From positions 1 through 64,000 of the forward strand of contig NZ_QSDR01000001.1 of assembly GCF_003464085.1 (NCBI RefSeq): a stretch of DNA of 64,000 nt. The letters are read 5' to 3'. This document shows positions 56,469-64,000 of this stretch, piece after piece; positions within the stretch are counted from its first letter, which is position 1, and each line of letters starts with the position of its first letter. The notes beneath the pieces are model-generated. The model ran no database searches. It saw only the letters and a list, made by a program, of their open reading frames with translations, and was not told the DNA's origin. Origin of the DNA: Clostridium sp. AM58-1XD. GTDB lineage: Bacteria > Bacillota > Clostridia > Lachnospirales > Lachnospiraceae. The translations under genes were made by a program, and so were the position numbers.

Positions 56469-57503
56469 GTGAAGACAATTTTTCATGATATAAAAAGACT
56501 GCTGAAATCGGGGGAAAGCCTGGCGGTGGTGACGATAGTGGAAAGCGCAGGTTCCACGCCGAGAGGGGCCGGCTCCAGAATGGCCGTGAGAGAGAACGGA
56601 AGCGTGATTGGAACGGTTGGAGGCGGAGAAGTGGAACACCGCGGTATTCTCATGGCTCTTGAAGTGCTGAAGGAGAAAAAATCCAGATGTTGTTTTTTCA
56701 GACTGAACCAGGAGGAAGCGGACAGCCTTAAGATGATATGCGGAGGAAGCCTGACCTTTTGGATTCACTATCTGAACGGGAGTCAGACGGACAGCTATAA
56801 GCAGCTGGAACGGATCTGCGAAGCGGCTAACCGCCGGGAAAAGTGCTGGCTTATTTTAGAAGTGGAAGCGGGCAGCGAAAGGGAATGGAGGCTGAAGGCC
56901 CTTTCCGAACAGGAGCTGTCTGAAGAAGAACAGGACATAAAAAAAGCCTGCTTGACCTGCAGGGAAGGAAAGAGCATTTTACTGGTTTCGGAAGATAAAA
57001 AGAAGATGGTATACTGCGAGTACACATCAGAAGACGGAAAGGTATATATATTTGGCGCCGGTCATGTGGCGGCAGAGCTTGTACCCCTGCTCAACCGGGT
57101 AGGATTCTGCTGTACCGTCTTTGACGACAGACCGGAATTTGCTTGCAGAGAGCGCTTTCCTGAGGCAGATGAAGTTATAACAGGAGATTTTGAGAATATA
57201 CGGAATCAAATCAGAATCACGGAAGATGATTATATCTGCATCATGACCCGCGGTCATCAGTACGACTATCTTGTACAGAAACAGGTGATTACATCACCCG
57301 CCCGCTATATCGGTGTGATGGGCAGCAGCAGGAAGACAGCAGTGATTGCGGAAAAACTGGCGGCAGATGGATTTTCAGATGACCAGATCAAACGTTTCTC
57401 AACACCAATCGGTCTGCCGATCAGGGCGGAAACGCCAGAGGAAATCGCGGTCAGCATAACAGGAGAACTGATCCTTGTACGGGCTTCCTCACAGCAGGCA
57501 TAA
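56469..57503 (+). CDS. XdhC family protein (molybdenum hydroxylase maturation)
   Basis: XdhC proteins bind molybdenum cofactor, promote its sulfuration and insert it into xanthine dehydrogenase-type enzymes. Seen here are VESAGSTPRGAGSRMAV and GTVGGGEVEHRG near the N-terminus, and a Rossmann-type C-terminal half (VYIFGAGHVAAELVPLL; IMTRGHQYDYLVQ; YIGVMGSSRK; GLPIRAETPEEIAVSI). The GTG start at 56469 follows GGGAG. The protein has 344 residues. It opens the molybdenum region, though no hydroxylase gene is in the window. Confidence 0.9.
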   Translation: MKTIFHDIKRLLKSGESLAVVTIVESAGSTPRGAGSRMAVRENGSVIGTVGGGEVEHRGILMALEVLKEKKSRCCFFRLNQEEADSLKMICGGSLTFWIHYLNGSQTDSYKQLERICEAANRREKCWLILEVEAGSEREWRLKALSEQELSEEEQDIKKACLTCREGKSILLVSEDKKKMVYCEYTSEDGKVYIFGAGHVAAELVPLLNRVGFCCTVFDDRPEFACRERFPEADEVITGDFENIRNQIRITEDDYICIMTRGHQYDYLVQKQVITSPARYIGVMGSSRKTAVIAEKLAADGFSDDQIKRFSTPIGLPIRAETPEEIAVSITGELILVRASSQQA

Positions 57504-57507
57504 GCTG

Positions 57508-57864
57508 TCAGCCCTCCTTTCCGAAATACTGATGAAACAGAGCGCCTACAGCCTGACGTGAGGCGCTTTCAAATTCCTGATAATTTTTTAATAAATCCGC
57601 TCCTTCGGGAGTTAGGACGGAGCCGGCGTGTCCGGCTCCGCCTTTTTGTTTAATAATCAGGGAGAATCCCAGATCTTCTTCGGCGGCATGGATAATTTTC
57701 CATGATTTGCTGTAAGCCATGTTCATAGACTGACTCGCACTGCGCAGAGAGTGGCCTTCGCTGATCAGCTGAAGCAGAGTTACGACGCCCTTTCCAAGGC
57801 AGGGTTGTGTATTATACAGCTGGAGTTTTAACTTGAAATGGCGCGGATATGGCGGATGATCCAT
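57508..57864 (-). CDS. ModE-type winged-helix regulator (DNA-binding domain only)
   Basis: The protein has 118 residues. It matches the N-terminal domain of ModE (LQLISEGHSLRSASQSMNMAYSKSWKIIHAAEEDLGFSLI, then GGAGHAGSVLTPEGADLLKNYQEFE). The molybdate-binding TOBE domains are missing, as is common in Clostridia. AAGGAGGT precedes the ATG. It is divergent from the moeA-like gene and convergent with xdhC, so control of the Moco and transport genes is likely. Confidence 0.88.
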   Translation of the reverse strand: MDHPPYPRHFKLKLQLYNTQPCLGKGVVTLLQLISEGHSLRSASQSMNMAYSKSWKIIHAAEEDLGFSLIIKQKGGAGHAGSVLTPEGADLLKNYQEFESASRQAVGALFHQYFGKEG

Positions 57865-57893
57865 GAGATACCTCCTTATTTCCTATATATTTA

Positions 57894-57989
57894 ATACGTT
57901 GAACGTATATATGTACGAAGCTCGTAAGAGACCTCGCTGAGTACACTAGTATGACTCGCACGAAGCTCGTGAGGAACCTCGCTGAGTGC
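57894..57989. repeat. Palindrome and two direct repeats in the modE/moeA gap
   Basis: ATACGT-tga-ACGTAT (57894-57908) is a perfect dyad. Two 30-base repeats follow 45 bases apart, each beginning ACGAAGCTCGT and continuing ACCTCGCTGAGT (57915-57944, 57960-57989). They may be binding sites for the ModE-type regulator. Confidence 0.65.
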
Positions 57990-58025
57990 TCATAGTATAT
58001 CATGGAGGTGGGGAGAATACAAGGA

Positions 58026-58054
58026 TTGACAGCTTCTTCTGCTGCCATTATACT
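58026..58054 (+). promoter_or_regulatory. Sigma-A promoter of the molybdenum operon
   Basis: TTGACA (58026-58031), 17 bases, TATACT (58049-58054): near-consensus, 32 bases before the first gene. It probably drives the whole run to modABC. Confidence 0.85.
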
Positions 58055-58085
58055 TAATTGAGGATAATGAACGGAGGAAGAATGT

Positions 58086-59130
58086 ATGAAACTGATTCGG
58101 ACAGAGGAAGCAGTGGGACATGTACTGTGTCATGATATTACACAGATCATAAAAGGAGTGACGAAGGATGCCGTATTCCGTAAGGGCCATGTAGTGAGGG
58201 AAGAGGATATTCCCGTCCTTATGAGCGTAGGAAAAGACCATCTGTATGTGTGGGAAAAGGACGATTCCATGCTCCATGAGAATGAGGCTGCAGAAATTCT
58301 CTGTGCGCTCTGCAAAGATGAGAATATGGAACGTTCTGAGGTGAAGGAAGGGAAAATCGAACTGACGGCGCTGTGCAACGGGCTTTTAAAGGTGAACAGG
58401 GAAGCCCTTTTTTGTATAAACAGCTTTGGCAGGATGATGATTGCGGCAAGACATGGGAATTTTCCGGTGAAAAAAGGGGAGAAATTGGCAGGTACCAGAA
58501 TTATTCCTCTCGTAATTGAGAAAGAGGCGATGGAACAGGCCAGAGACCAAGCGCTTCGCGTTTCCGGAGGAAGATCAATTTTAAGGCTGCTGCCGTTCGG
58601 ACATAAAAAGGCAGGTGTAATTACCACAGGGAACGAAGTGTTCTATGGCAGGATACAGGACACGTTTACACCTGTGATAGAAGAAAAACTGAAAGAATAC
58701 GGCGGTGAGATGGCGGATCATATTGTCTGCGGCGACGATCATGAGCCATTACGGAAGCCGTCTTAAAAATGGCGGAGCAAGGAATGGATCTGATCATCTG
58801 CACAGGGGGAATGAGCGTGGACCCCGATGACCGGACGCCTCTGGCTATTAAAAATACGGGAGCGGCGATCATTTCCTATGGGGCCCTGTTCTTCCGGGAG
58901 CCATGTTCCTGATGGCATACCTGATATGCGGAGACAGAAATATACCGGTCATGGGGCTTCCAGGCTGTGTAATGTATGCGAAGAGAACGATTTTTGATTT
59001 GATTCTTCCGCGTGTGATGGCAGATGACGCAGTATCTGCAGAAGAACTGGCTGCATTGGGGGAGGGCGGACTGTGCCTGTCATGCCCGGAATGTACATTT
59101 CCCAACTGCGGATTTGGAAAAGGAAGGTAG
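58086..59130 (+). CDS. MoeA-like molybdopterin-binding protein with C-terminal Cys cluster, two frame breaks
   Basis: Reconstructed, this is about 348 residues. N-terminal MoeA-like region ([19 protein letters not shown]), a MoCF domain ([55 protein letters not shown]). The C-terminus carries [16 protein letters not shown], a Cys cluster absent from classical MoeA, perhaps for a metal or Fe-S cluster. One C is missing at 58746-58747 ([14 protein letters not shown]) and one at 58884-58886 ([11 protein letters not shown]). Proteins of this type are common beside clostridial molybdenum hydroxylase genes. Confidence 0.85.
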
Positions 59131-59131
59131 A

Positions 59132-59665
59132 ATGAAAATGGAACTGACACATTTTGACGAGCGGGGCAACGCTCTTATGGTGGATATCGGAGATAAGAAA
59201 GAAACGGACCGGGAGGCTGTGGCGAAAGGGAGCATTTTCATGAGTAGAACATGCCTTAAAAAAGTTATGGAAGGTTCCGTAAAGAAGGGAGATGTGCTGG
59301 GGACGGCCCGTATCGCCGGAATTATGGGAGCTAAGAGAACCTCGGATCTCATTCCTCTGTGCCATCCGCTTCCTCTTGCAAAGCTGACCATAGATTTTCA
59401 TATCTTTGAAGAAAGGAATGAAGTCCAGGCCGTCTGTACGGCGCGTACTGTAGGAAAGACAGGAGTAGAAATGGAGGCCCTGACGGGAGTCAGTGCCGCT
59501 TTGCTCACGATTTATGATATGTGCAAGGCCGTGGACAAGGAAATGGAGATCAGCGGGATATGCCTTTGCAGAAAATCAGGAGGAAAGAGCGGAAATTTTG
59601 TGAATTCCAGGATTTCCGAAGCGGATTTTTCCAGAATGACAGAAAAAGAAGGGGAGCATTTATGA
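59132..59665 (+). CDS. moaC: Cyclic pyranopterin monophosphate synthase MoaC
   Basis: MoaC with MoaA converts GTP to cyclic pyranopterin monophosphate, the first step of molybdenum cofactor synthesis. The protein has 177 residues. Conserved parts: [45 protein letters not shown], and [27 protein letters not shown]. The ATG at 59132 follows AAGGAAGG and lies directly after the moeA-like stop. Its own stop overlaps moaA (ATGA). Confidence 0.96.
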   Translation: MKMELTHFDERGNALMVDIGDKKETDREAVAKGSIFMSRTCLKKVMEGSVKKGDVLGTARIAGIMGAKRTSDLIPLCHPLPLAKLTIDFHIFEERNEVQAVCTARTVGKTGVEMEALTGVSAALLTIYDMCKAVDKEMEISGICLCRKSGGKSGNFVNSRISEADFSRMTEKEGEHL

Positions 59666-60663
59666 CAGACAGCTACGGCAGGACGATCGACTATATGAGA
59701 GTGTCCATTACGGATCGCTGCAATTTAAGATGCCGGTACTGCATGCCCCACGGCATAAAAACCATCCCAATGAAAGAAATTCTTACGTTTGAAGAGATTG
59801 CATCCGTTGTCCGGAGTGGAGCGGACCTGGGAATCAGAAAGATTAAGGTGACAGGCGGAGAGCCTCTTGTCAGGCGCGGCTGCAGCCATCTCATCGAGCG
59901 ATTGAAAGAGATACCGGGAATAGAGGAAGTAACCGTGACTACAAATGGAGTGCTTCTTTACAGCTATCTGGAAGAACTGAAGGAGGCAGGGACGGATGGA
60001 ATCAATATCAGCCTGGATACTCTGAATGCGAAACGATATAAAGAAATTACCGGCTATGACAGTCTGGATACGGTACTCAGAGGGATACAGGCGGCTCTTA
60101 AGACGGATATTCCAATTAAGACCAATACGGTCGTACAGGAACAAATGGATAAGGAAGAATGGCTGCCTCTCGTTATGATGGCAAAGGATGTTCCGATCGA
60201 TGTCCGGTTTATCGAGATGATGCCCGTAGGATACGGAAAAAAACTGGATTCAGGAGAATATGAAAGCCTGCAGGCGGAGATCAGGAGCCAATTTCCTGAT
60301 ATGAAAGCGGATATGTCACGTCACGGTAACGGACCGGCAGAGTATTATAAAATCCCGGGATTCAGAGGAAGCATAGGGTTTATTGCGGCGATGCACGGAA
60401 AGTTCTGCAGCTCCTGCAACCGGCTCCGCCTGACATCCACCGGTTTTCTAAAAAGCTGCCTCTGTTATGATGACGGAACTGATCTGAAACGAATTCTGAG
60501 GGCGAAAAGCAAAATAGAAGGCTTTGAGAAAAATGACCTGCCGCCGGAACGAAAACTGCGCCAGGCGATCGAAAATACCATAAGAGAAAAGCCGAAAGCT
60601 CACTGTTTTGAGGAGCAGGAACAGATTACAGAATCCGGAGTCATGGCCTCGATCGGAGGATAA
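59662..60663 (+). CDS. moaA: GTP 3',8-cyclase MoaA
   Basis: This radical SAM enzyme forms 3',8-cyclo-GTP for Moco synthesis. The protein has 333 residues. N-terminal cluster [12 protein letters not shown] (Cys20, 24, 27), [10 protein letters not shown] for SAM binding, a second cluster [20 protein letters not shown], and the essential GG at the C-terminus (ASIGG). It is translationally coupled to moaC. Confidence 0.96.
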   Translation: MTDSYGRTIDYMRVSITDRCNLRCRYCMPHGIKTIPMKEILTFEEIASVVRSGADLGIRKIKVTGGEPLVRRGCSHLIERLKEIPGIEEVTVTTNGVLLYSYLEELKEAGTDGINISLDTLNAKRYKEITGYDSLDTVLRGIQAALKTDIPIKTNTVVQEQMDKEEWLPLVMMAKDVPIDVRFIEMMPVGYGKKLDSGEYESLQAEIRSQFPDMKADMSRHGNGPAEYYKIPGFRGSIGFIAAMHGKFCSSCNRLRLTSTGFLKSCLCYDDGTDLKRILRAKSKIEGFEKNDLPPERKLRQAIENTIREKPKAHCFEEQEQITESGVMASIGG

Positions 60664-60690
60664 GATAAACAATTAGGAAGGAAAAGAGAT

Positions 60691-61689
60691 ATGGTCCAGG
60701 TGAAAAAGGAAATGAAAGGAACCGTCCGGGCAGTCTGCATAAGCAGAGAGAGGGGGACGGAGAAAACCCCTGTCGGCGAAGCGGTGTTCATTGAAAATTA
60801 TGGTATTGAGGGAGATGCTCATGCAGGAAACTGGCACAGGCAGGTAAGCCTTTTATCCTATGATAAGGTAGCGGCATTTAATGAGCGCGGAGCCATGGTT
60901 TCGGACGGTGATTTTGGCGAAAACCTGGTGGTGGAAGGGATTGATTTTTCGGCTCTTCCGGTAGGAACTATGTTTTACACGGGTGATGTGGCGCTGGAAA
61001 TGAGCCAGATCGGGAAGGAGTGCCACAGCCATTGTACGATATACAGGAGAATGGGAGAGTGCATCATGCCAAGAGAAGGCGTGTTTGCGAAAGTGATAAA
61101 GGGCGGAACCGTCCGCCCGGGAGATGAGATCAGAGCGGTGTTTCCAGAGAGAGAACGACCCTATACGGCGGCTGTCATCACTATGAGTGACAAGGGGGCA
61201 AGAGGGGAAAGAGAAGACATGAGCGGCCCAAAAGCTGTAAAGATTTTAGAGGAAAACGGCTTTGTAGTGGAGGAGCAGATGGTGCTTCCAGACGAACCGG
61301 AGCTGCTTAAAAAAGAACTGATCCGGCTGGCCGACAGCAGGCAGATCAGCCTGATCGTTACAAGCGGGGGAACGGGATTTTCCCTGAGAGACAGAACGCC
61401 GGAAGCGACGATGTCAGTGGCGGAACGAAATGCTCCGGGGATAGCGGAAGCAATCCGGTATGAATCTATGAAAGCTACGAAGAGAGCCATGCTGGGCAGG
61501 GGCGTCTCTGTCATACGGAAACGGACGCTCATTGTAAATCTTCCAGGGAGTCCAAAAGCGGTAAAAGAGAGTCTGGAAGCAGTAATCGGTATTCTGCCCC
61601 ATGGTCTTGGCGTGCTGAGGGGAACGGAGACCGAGTGCGGAAGGTGCGAAGTGAGCGTACAGCCTGCCGGCAAGGAAACTTTAAAATAG
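60691..61689 (+). CDS. MOSC-MogA fusion protein
   Basis: The protein has 332 residues. The N-terminal half (about 8-152) is a MOSC domain (GIEGDAHAGNWHRQVSLLS; DFGENLVVEGID), normally involved in sulfur transfer to or from Moco. The C-terminal half is a MogA/MoaB domain (AAVITMSDKGARGEREDMSGP; VTSGGTGFSLRDRTPEAT; LIVNLPGSPKAV), which adenylylates molybdopterin. Such fusions occur in Clostridia. It would supply the MogA step, complementing the moeA-like protein encoded upstream. Confidence 0.93.
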   Translation: MVQVKKEMKGTVRAVCISRERGTEKTPVGEAVFIENYGIEGDAHAGNWHRQVSLLSYDKVAAFNERGAMVSDGDFGENLVVEGIDFSALPVGTMFYTGDVALEMSQIGKECHSHCTIYRRMGECIMPREGVFAKVIKGGTVRPGDEIRAVFPERERPYTAAVITMSDKGARGEREDMSGPKAVKILEENGFVVEEQMVLPDEPELLKKELIRLADSRQISLIVTSGGTGFSLRDRTPEATMSVAERNAPGIAEAIRYESMKATKRAMLGRGVSVIRKRTLIVNLPGSPKAVKESLEAVIGILPHGLGVLRGTETECGRCEVSVQPAGKETLK

Positions 61690-61707
61690 AACAGAGAGGT
61701 ATGGAAG

Positions 61708-62573
61708 ATGAAAATGAAGCCGTTTGGAAAGAAAATTATGGCGGCAGTCCTGATTTTGTCTGCAGCAGCCGGATGTGGGAAGGCAGCTTCTGATCCGGCT
61801 GCAGAGCCGGCGCCAAAAGCTGAAGCAGAGGGGAAAACGGCAGCAGAAGCCGGAAATGCGGCAGGAGAGAAAGAGCAGGTTGTAATCCTGACGGCAGCGG
61901 CGGCCAGTTTAAAATATTCTTTTGACGAAAAACTGATTCCGCTTTTCGAAGAAAAATATCCATGGATTACGGTAGAAGCTTCCTACGACAGTTCAGGAAA
62001 GCTTCAGTCTCAGATCGAAGAGGGCCTGGCGGCCGACGTCTTTATGTCTGCTGCAGAAAAGCAGATGGATGCGCTGGCAGAAGAAGGCCTGATCGATGAA
62101 GAATCCAGAGCCGATATTCTGGAAAATAAGATCGTTCTGATCGTACCGGAAACGGAAGAGAATCCGGGAGAAATAACAAGTTTCGAGGATATTGTGAAAG
62201 CGGAACTGATTGCCGTAGGAGATCCGGAAAGCGTGCCGGCCGGACAGTATGGAAAAGAAGTGCTGGAGTCCATGGGACTTTGGGAAGAAGTCAGCCGGAA
62301 GGCCAGCTATGGAACGAATGTAACGGAAGTTTAAACTGGGTGGCTGAGGGAAGCGCTGAAGCAGGAATCGTATACGCTACGGATGCAGCTGCGGAAAAGG
62401 GAGTCAGAACGGTTGCTGCGGCTCCGGAGGGAAGTCTCGGGACAAATGTCCTGTATCCGGCGGCAGTGATAAAGAATACGCCGCATCCGGATGAAGCGCA
62501 GCTGTTTTTGGGATTTCTTAAGAGTGAAGAGGCGGCTGCATGCTTTGAGGAATATGGATTTACGCCGAAGTAG
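61708..62573 (+). CDS. modA: Molybdate ABC transporter binding lipoprotein, one frame break
   Basis: Lipobox at Cys23 (ILSAAAGC), Ala/Glu-rich linker, then the ModA fold: LTAAAASLKYSFDEKLIPLFEE, DSSGKLQSQIEEGLAADVFMSA, VGDPESVPAGQYGKEVLESMGLW, and AEGSAEAGIVYATDA. The frame stops after NVTEV at 62332-62334. One more T in the TTT run at 62330-62332 continues it as LNWVAEGS to 62573 (about 288 residues). Followed by modB and modC, so it should bind molybdate or tungstate. Confidence 0.92.
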
Positions 62574-62584
62574 GAGGTGAAAGG

Positions 62585-63283
62585 ATGGACTGGTCACCCG
62601 TATGGATATCGATGAAAACGGCTGCCTGTGCCGGTGTAGTTACCTTTTTTCTGGGAATCTTTGCGGCTTGGAGGGTCGTGGGACTGAAGCAAAGATGGAT
62701 TAAAATCTTATGGGATGCGGCGTTCACTCTCCCCATGGTCCTTCCCCCAACGGTAGCCGGATTTTTCCTATTGTACATATTCGGTGTAAAAAGACATGTG
62801 GGACGCTTTCTGGCTGAATATTTCGGAGTAAAAGTGGCATTTTCCTGGCAGGCCGCCGTTCTTTCCGCCGTTGTGATCTCATTTCCTCTCATGTACCGGG
62901 CGGCCAGAGGGGCCTTTGAGCAGGTGGACCGGACGCTGATAGATGCCGGTCGGACGCTGGGGATGAGTGAATGGAATATTTTCTGGAAAATCGTATTTCC
63001 AGGCGCATTCCCCGGAATCGTATCAGGAGGAATCCTGGCATTTGCGAGAGGATTGGGAGAATTCGGCGCTACGGCTATGATTGCAGGAAACATTGCAGGA
63101 AAAACGAGAACGCTGCCGCTGGCCGTCTACTCAGCGGTAGCGGCGGGTCATATGGAACGCGCATGGCCATACGTAGCGGTTATTATTTTTATTGCGTTTA
63201 CGGCTGTCGCCTGTATGAATATGGCCTCCTTCTGGCAGGAGTGCAGAGGATGGAGAGAAAGCGGAAAGGGCGTCCGGTTATGA
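62585..63283 (+). CDS. modB: Molybdate ABC transporter permease
   Basis: This 232-residue membrane permease has five to six helices. It carries the ABC coupling motif in AGRTLGMSEWNIFWKIVFPGAFPGIVSGGILAFARGLGEFGAT. The ModB hallmark LPMVLPPTVAGFFLLY is present. A GGAGGTG precedes the ATG. Its stop overlaps the modC start (ATGA). Confidence 0.95.
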   Translation: MDWSPVWISMKTAACAGVVTFFLGIFAAWRVVGLKQRWIKILWDAAFTLPMVLPPTVAGFFLLYIFGVKRHVGRFLAEYFGVKVAFSWQAAVLSAVVISFPLMYRAARGAFEQVDRTLIDAGRTLGMSEWNIFWKIVFPGAFPGIVSGGILAFARGLGEFGATAMIAGNIAGKTRTLPLAVYSAVAAGHMERAWPYVAVIIFIAFTAVACMNMASFWQECRGWRESGKGVRL

Positions 63284-64000
63284 GCTTATATGCAAAGATA
63301 AAGAAAAAGATGGGAGCGTTTGAACTGGATACGGAAATCGATCTGGAAAAGGGAACCCTTGGGATACTGGGAGCGTCAGGCTGCGGAAAAAGCATGACCT
63401 TAAAGTGTATCGCCGGGATCGAGAGGCCGGACGAGGGGCGGATCGTGCTGAACGGAAAGGTTCTCTTCGATTCTCATCAAAAGGTGGATTTAAAGCCTCA
63501 GGAGCGGCATGTAGGTTATCTGTTTCAGGATTATGCCCTGTTTCCCAATATGACGGTAGAGAGAAATGTTCTGTGCGGATTTTCCGGAATGAGCAAAACG
63601 AGCCGGAATGAAAAAATGGAAAAGGTGAACCGCCTGATTCGGAGATTTCGACTGGATGGACTGGAAAATAAATACCCTTCCCAGCTTTCAGGCGGTCAGA
63701 AGCAGAGAACGGCCATTGCCAGGATGATGGCGGCTGATCCGGAGATTCTGCTGTTCGATGAGCCGTTTACCGCTTTGGATTCCTACCTGAAAGAACAGCT
63801 TCAGATGGAGGTAAAATCATTTTTGGAAGAATCAGGCAGGGACGCCGTTTTAGTCACTCACAGCAGGGAAGAAATCTACAGCCTTTGCGGCCGGATGGCG
63901 GTTATGAACGGCGGCCGCATCCTGGAAACAGGAAGAACGGCGGAGCTGTTTGCAGATCCGCATCTTCTGGAAACGGCCAGGCTTACCGGCTGTAAAAATA
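63280..64000 (+). CDS. modC: Molybdate ABC transporter ATP-binding protein, 3' end outside window
   Basis: The first 240 residues are visible and the frame is open at base 64000. Walker A GASGCGKS (31-38), Q-loop FQDYALFPNMT, signature LSGGQKQR (136-143), Walker B ILLFDEP (156-162) and switch VTHS (192-195). A TOBE domain would follow. It powers ModB transport. The last visible part still belongs to the ATPase domain. Confidence 0.94.
   Translation, partial: MSLYAKIKKKMGAFELDTEIDLEKGTLGILGASGCGKSMTLKCIAGIERPDEGRIVLNGKVLFDSHQKVDLKPQERHVGYLFQDYALFPNMTVERNVLCGFSGMSKTSRNEKMEKVNRLIRRFRLDGLENKYPSQLSGGQKQRTAIARMMAADPEILLFDEPFTALDSYLKEQLQMEVKSFLEESGRDAVLVTHSREEIYSLCGRMAVMNGGRILETGRTAELFADPHLLETARLTGCKN

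Noticed and set aside
57508..57864. LysR-type regulator
   Set aside because: It has the ModE-like winged helix but no LysR effector domain, and the molybdenum context favours ModE.
57915..57989. Two 30-bp repeats considered as a short CRISPR array
   Set aside because: Only two units, spacer of about 15 bases, and no cas genes nearby.

Overview
The window looks like a chromosomal segment of a spore-forming Clostridia, most likely Lachnospiraceae. The evidence is a gpr-spoIIP-lepA-hemW run beside rpsT (the order known from Bacillus and Clostridia), a T-box-controlled tyrS, many Shine-Dalgarno (SD) starts of the AGGAGG type, and many c-di-GMP and hybrid-kinase genes. No rRNA, tRNA, CRISPR array or intact insertion sequence was seen.

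Layout. 1-5 kb is visibly AT-rich accessory DNA with decaying defence or mobile genes: an HNH nuclease cut by the window edge, RhuM, an IS30-type transposase relic and an AIPR abortive-infection protein. 5-8 kb holds a GGDEF-EAL protein. 8-11 kb is a MerR-controlled flavoprotein/DUF362 operon. 11-16.4 kb is a hybrid kinase with its own extracellular binding lipoprotein, an alkyltransferase-like protein and a small lipoprotein. 16.4-19.6 kb has fabV behind a palindromic operator, then a V4R sensor paired with a diguanylate cyclase. 19.7-25.3 kb has a cation/proton antiporter, an unknown protein and a second hybrid kinase. 25.4-28.8 kb has a TetR regulator, T-box-tyrS and an AraC regulator. 28.9-38.6 kb has two related MFS exporters, each behind a long leader with a short ORF and hairpins, separated by a DNA-damage pair (SRAP, dinB), an HD-GYP protein, a TetR-MATE operon and YbjQ. 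38.7-45.5 kb has a PstS-like lipoprotein, a probably metal-regulated DUF3793-flavodoxin-DUF1905 operon, a rubredoxin/ferredoxin pair and a membrane protein. 45.7-49.8 kb is one giant surface protein. 49.9-56.4 kb has an XRE regulator, rpsT, gpr, spoIIP, lepA and hemW. 56.4-64 kb is a molybdenum locus: xdhC, a ModE-like regulator, a moeA-like gene, moaC, moaA, a MOSC-MogA fusion and modABC, the last running off the window.

A striking property of the sequence itself is a set of at least 13 one-base frame breaks inside otherwise well-conserved genes. Nearly all are explained by one missing base in a short homopolymer. Because they also hit gpr, modA and the moeA-like gene, I read most of them as assembly indels rather than true pseudogenes, and I annotate the reconstructed full-length genes.

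The most interesting biology is the pair of exporter leaders (short peptide plus alternative hairpins), the surface protein with repeated PGxDGxxGTxDD units, the V4R-diguanylate cyclase pair, the kinase/binding-lipoprotein pair, and families of dispersed palindromic repeats.
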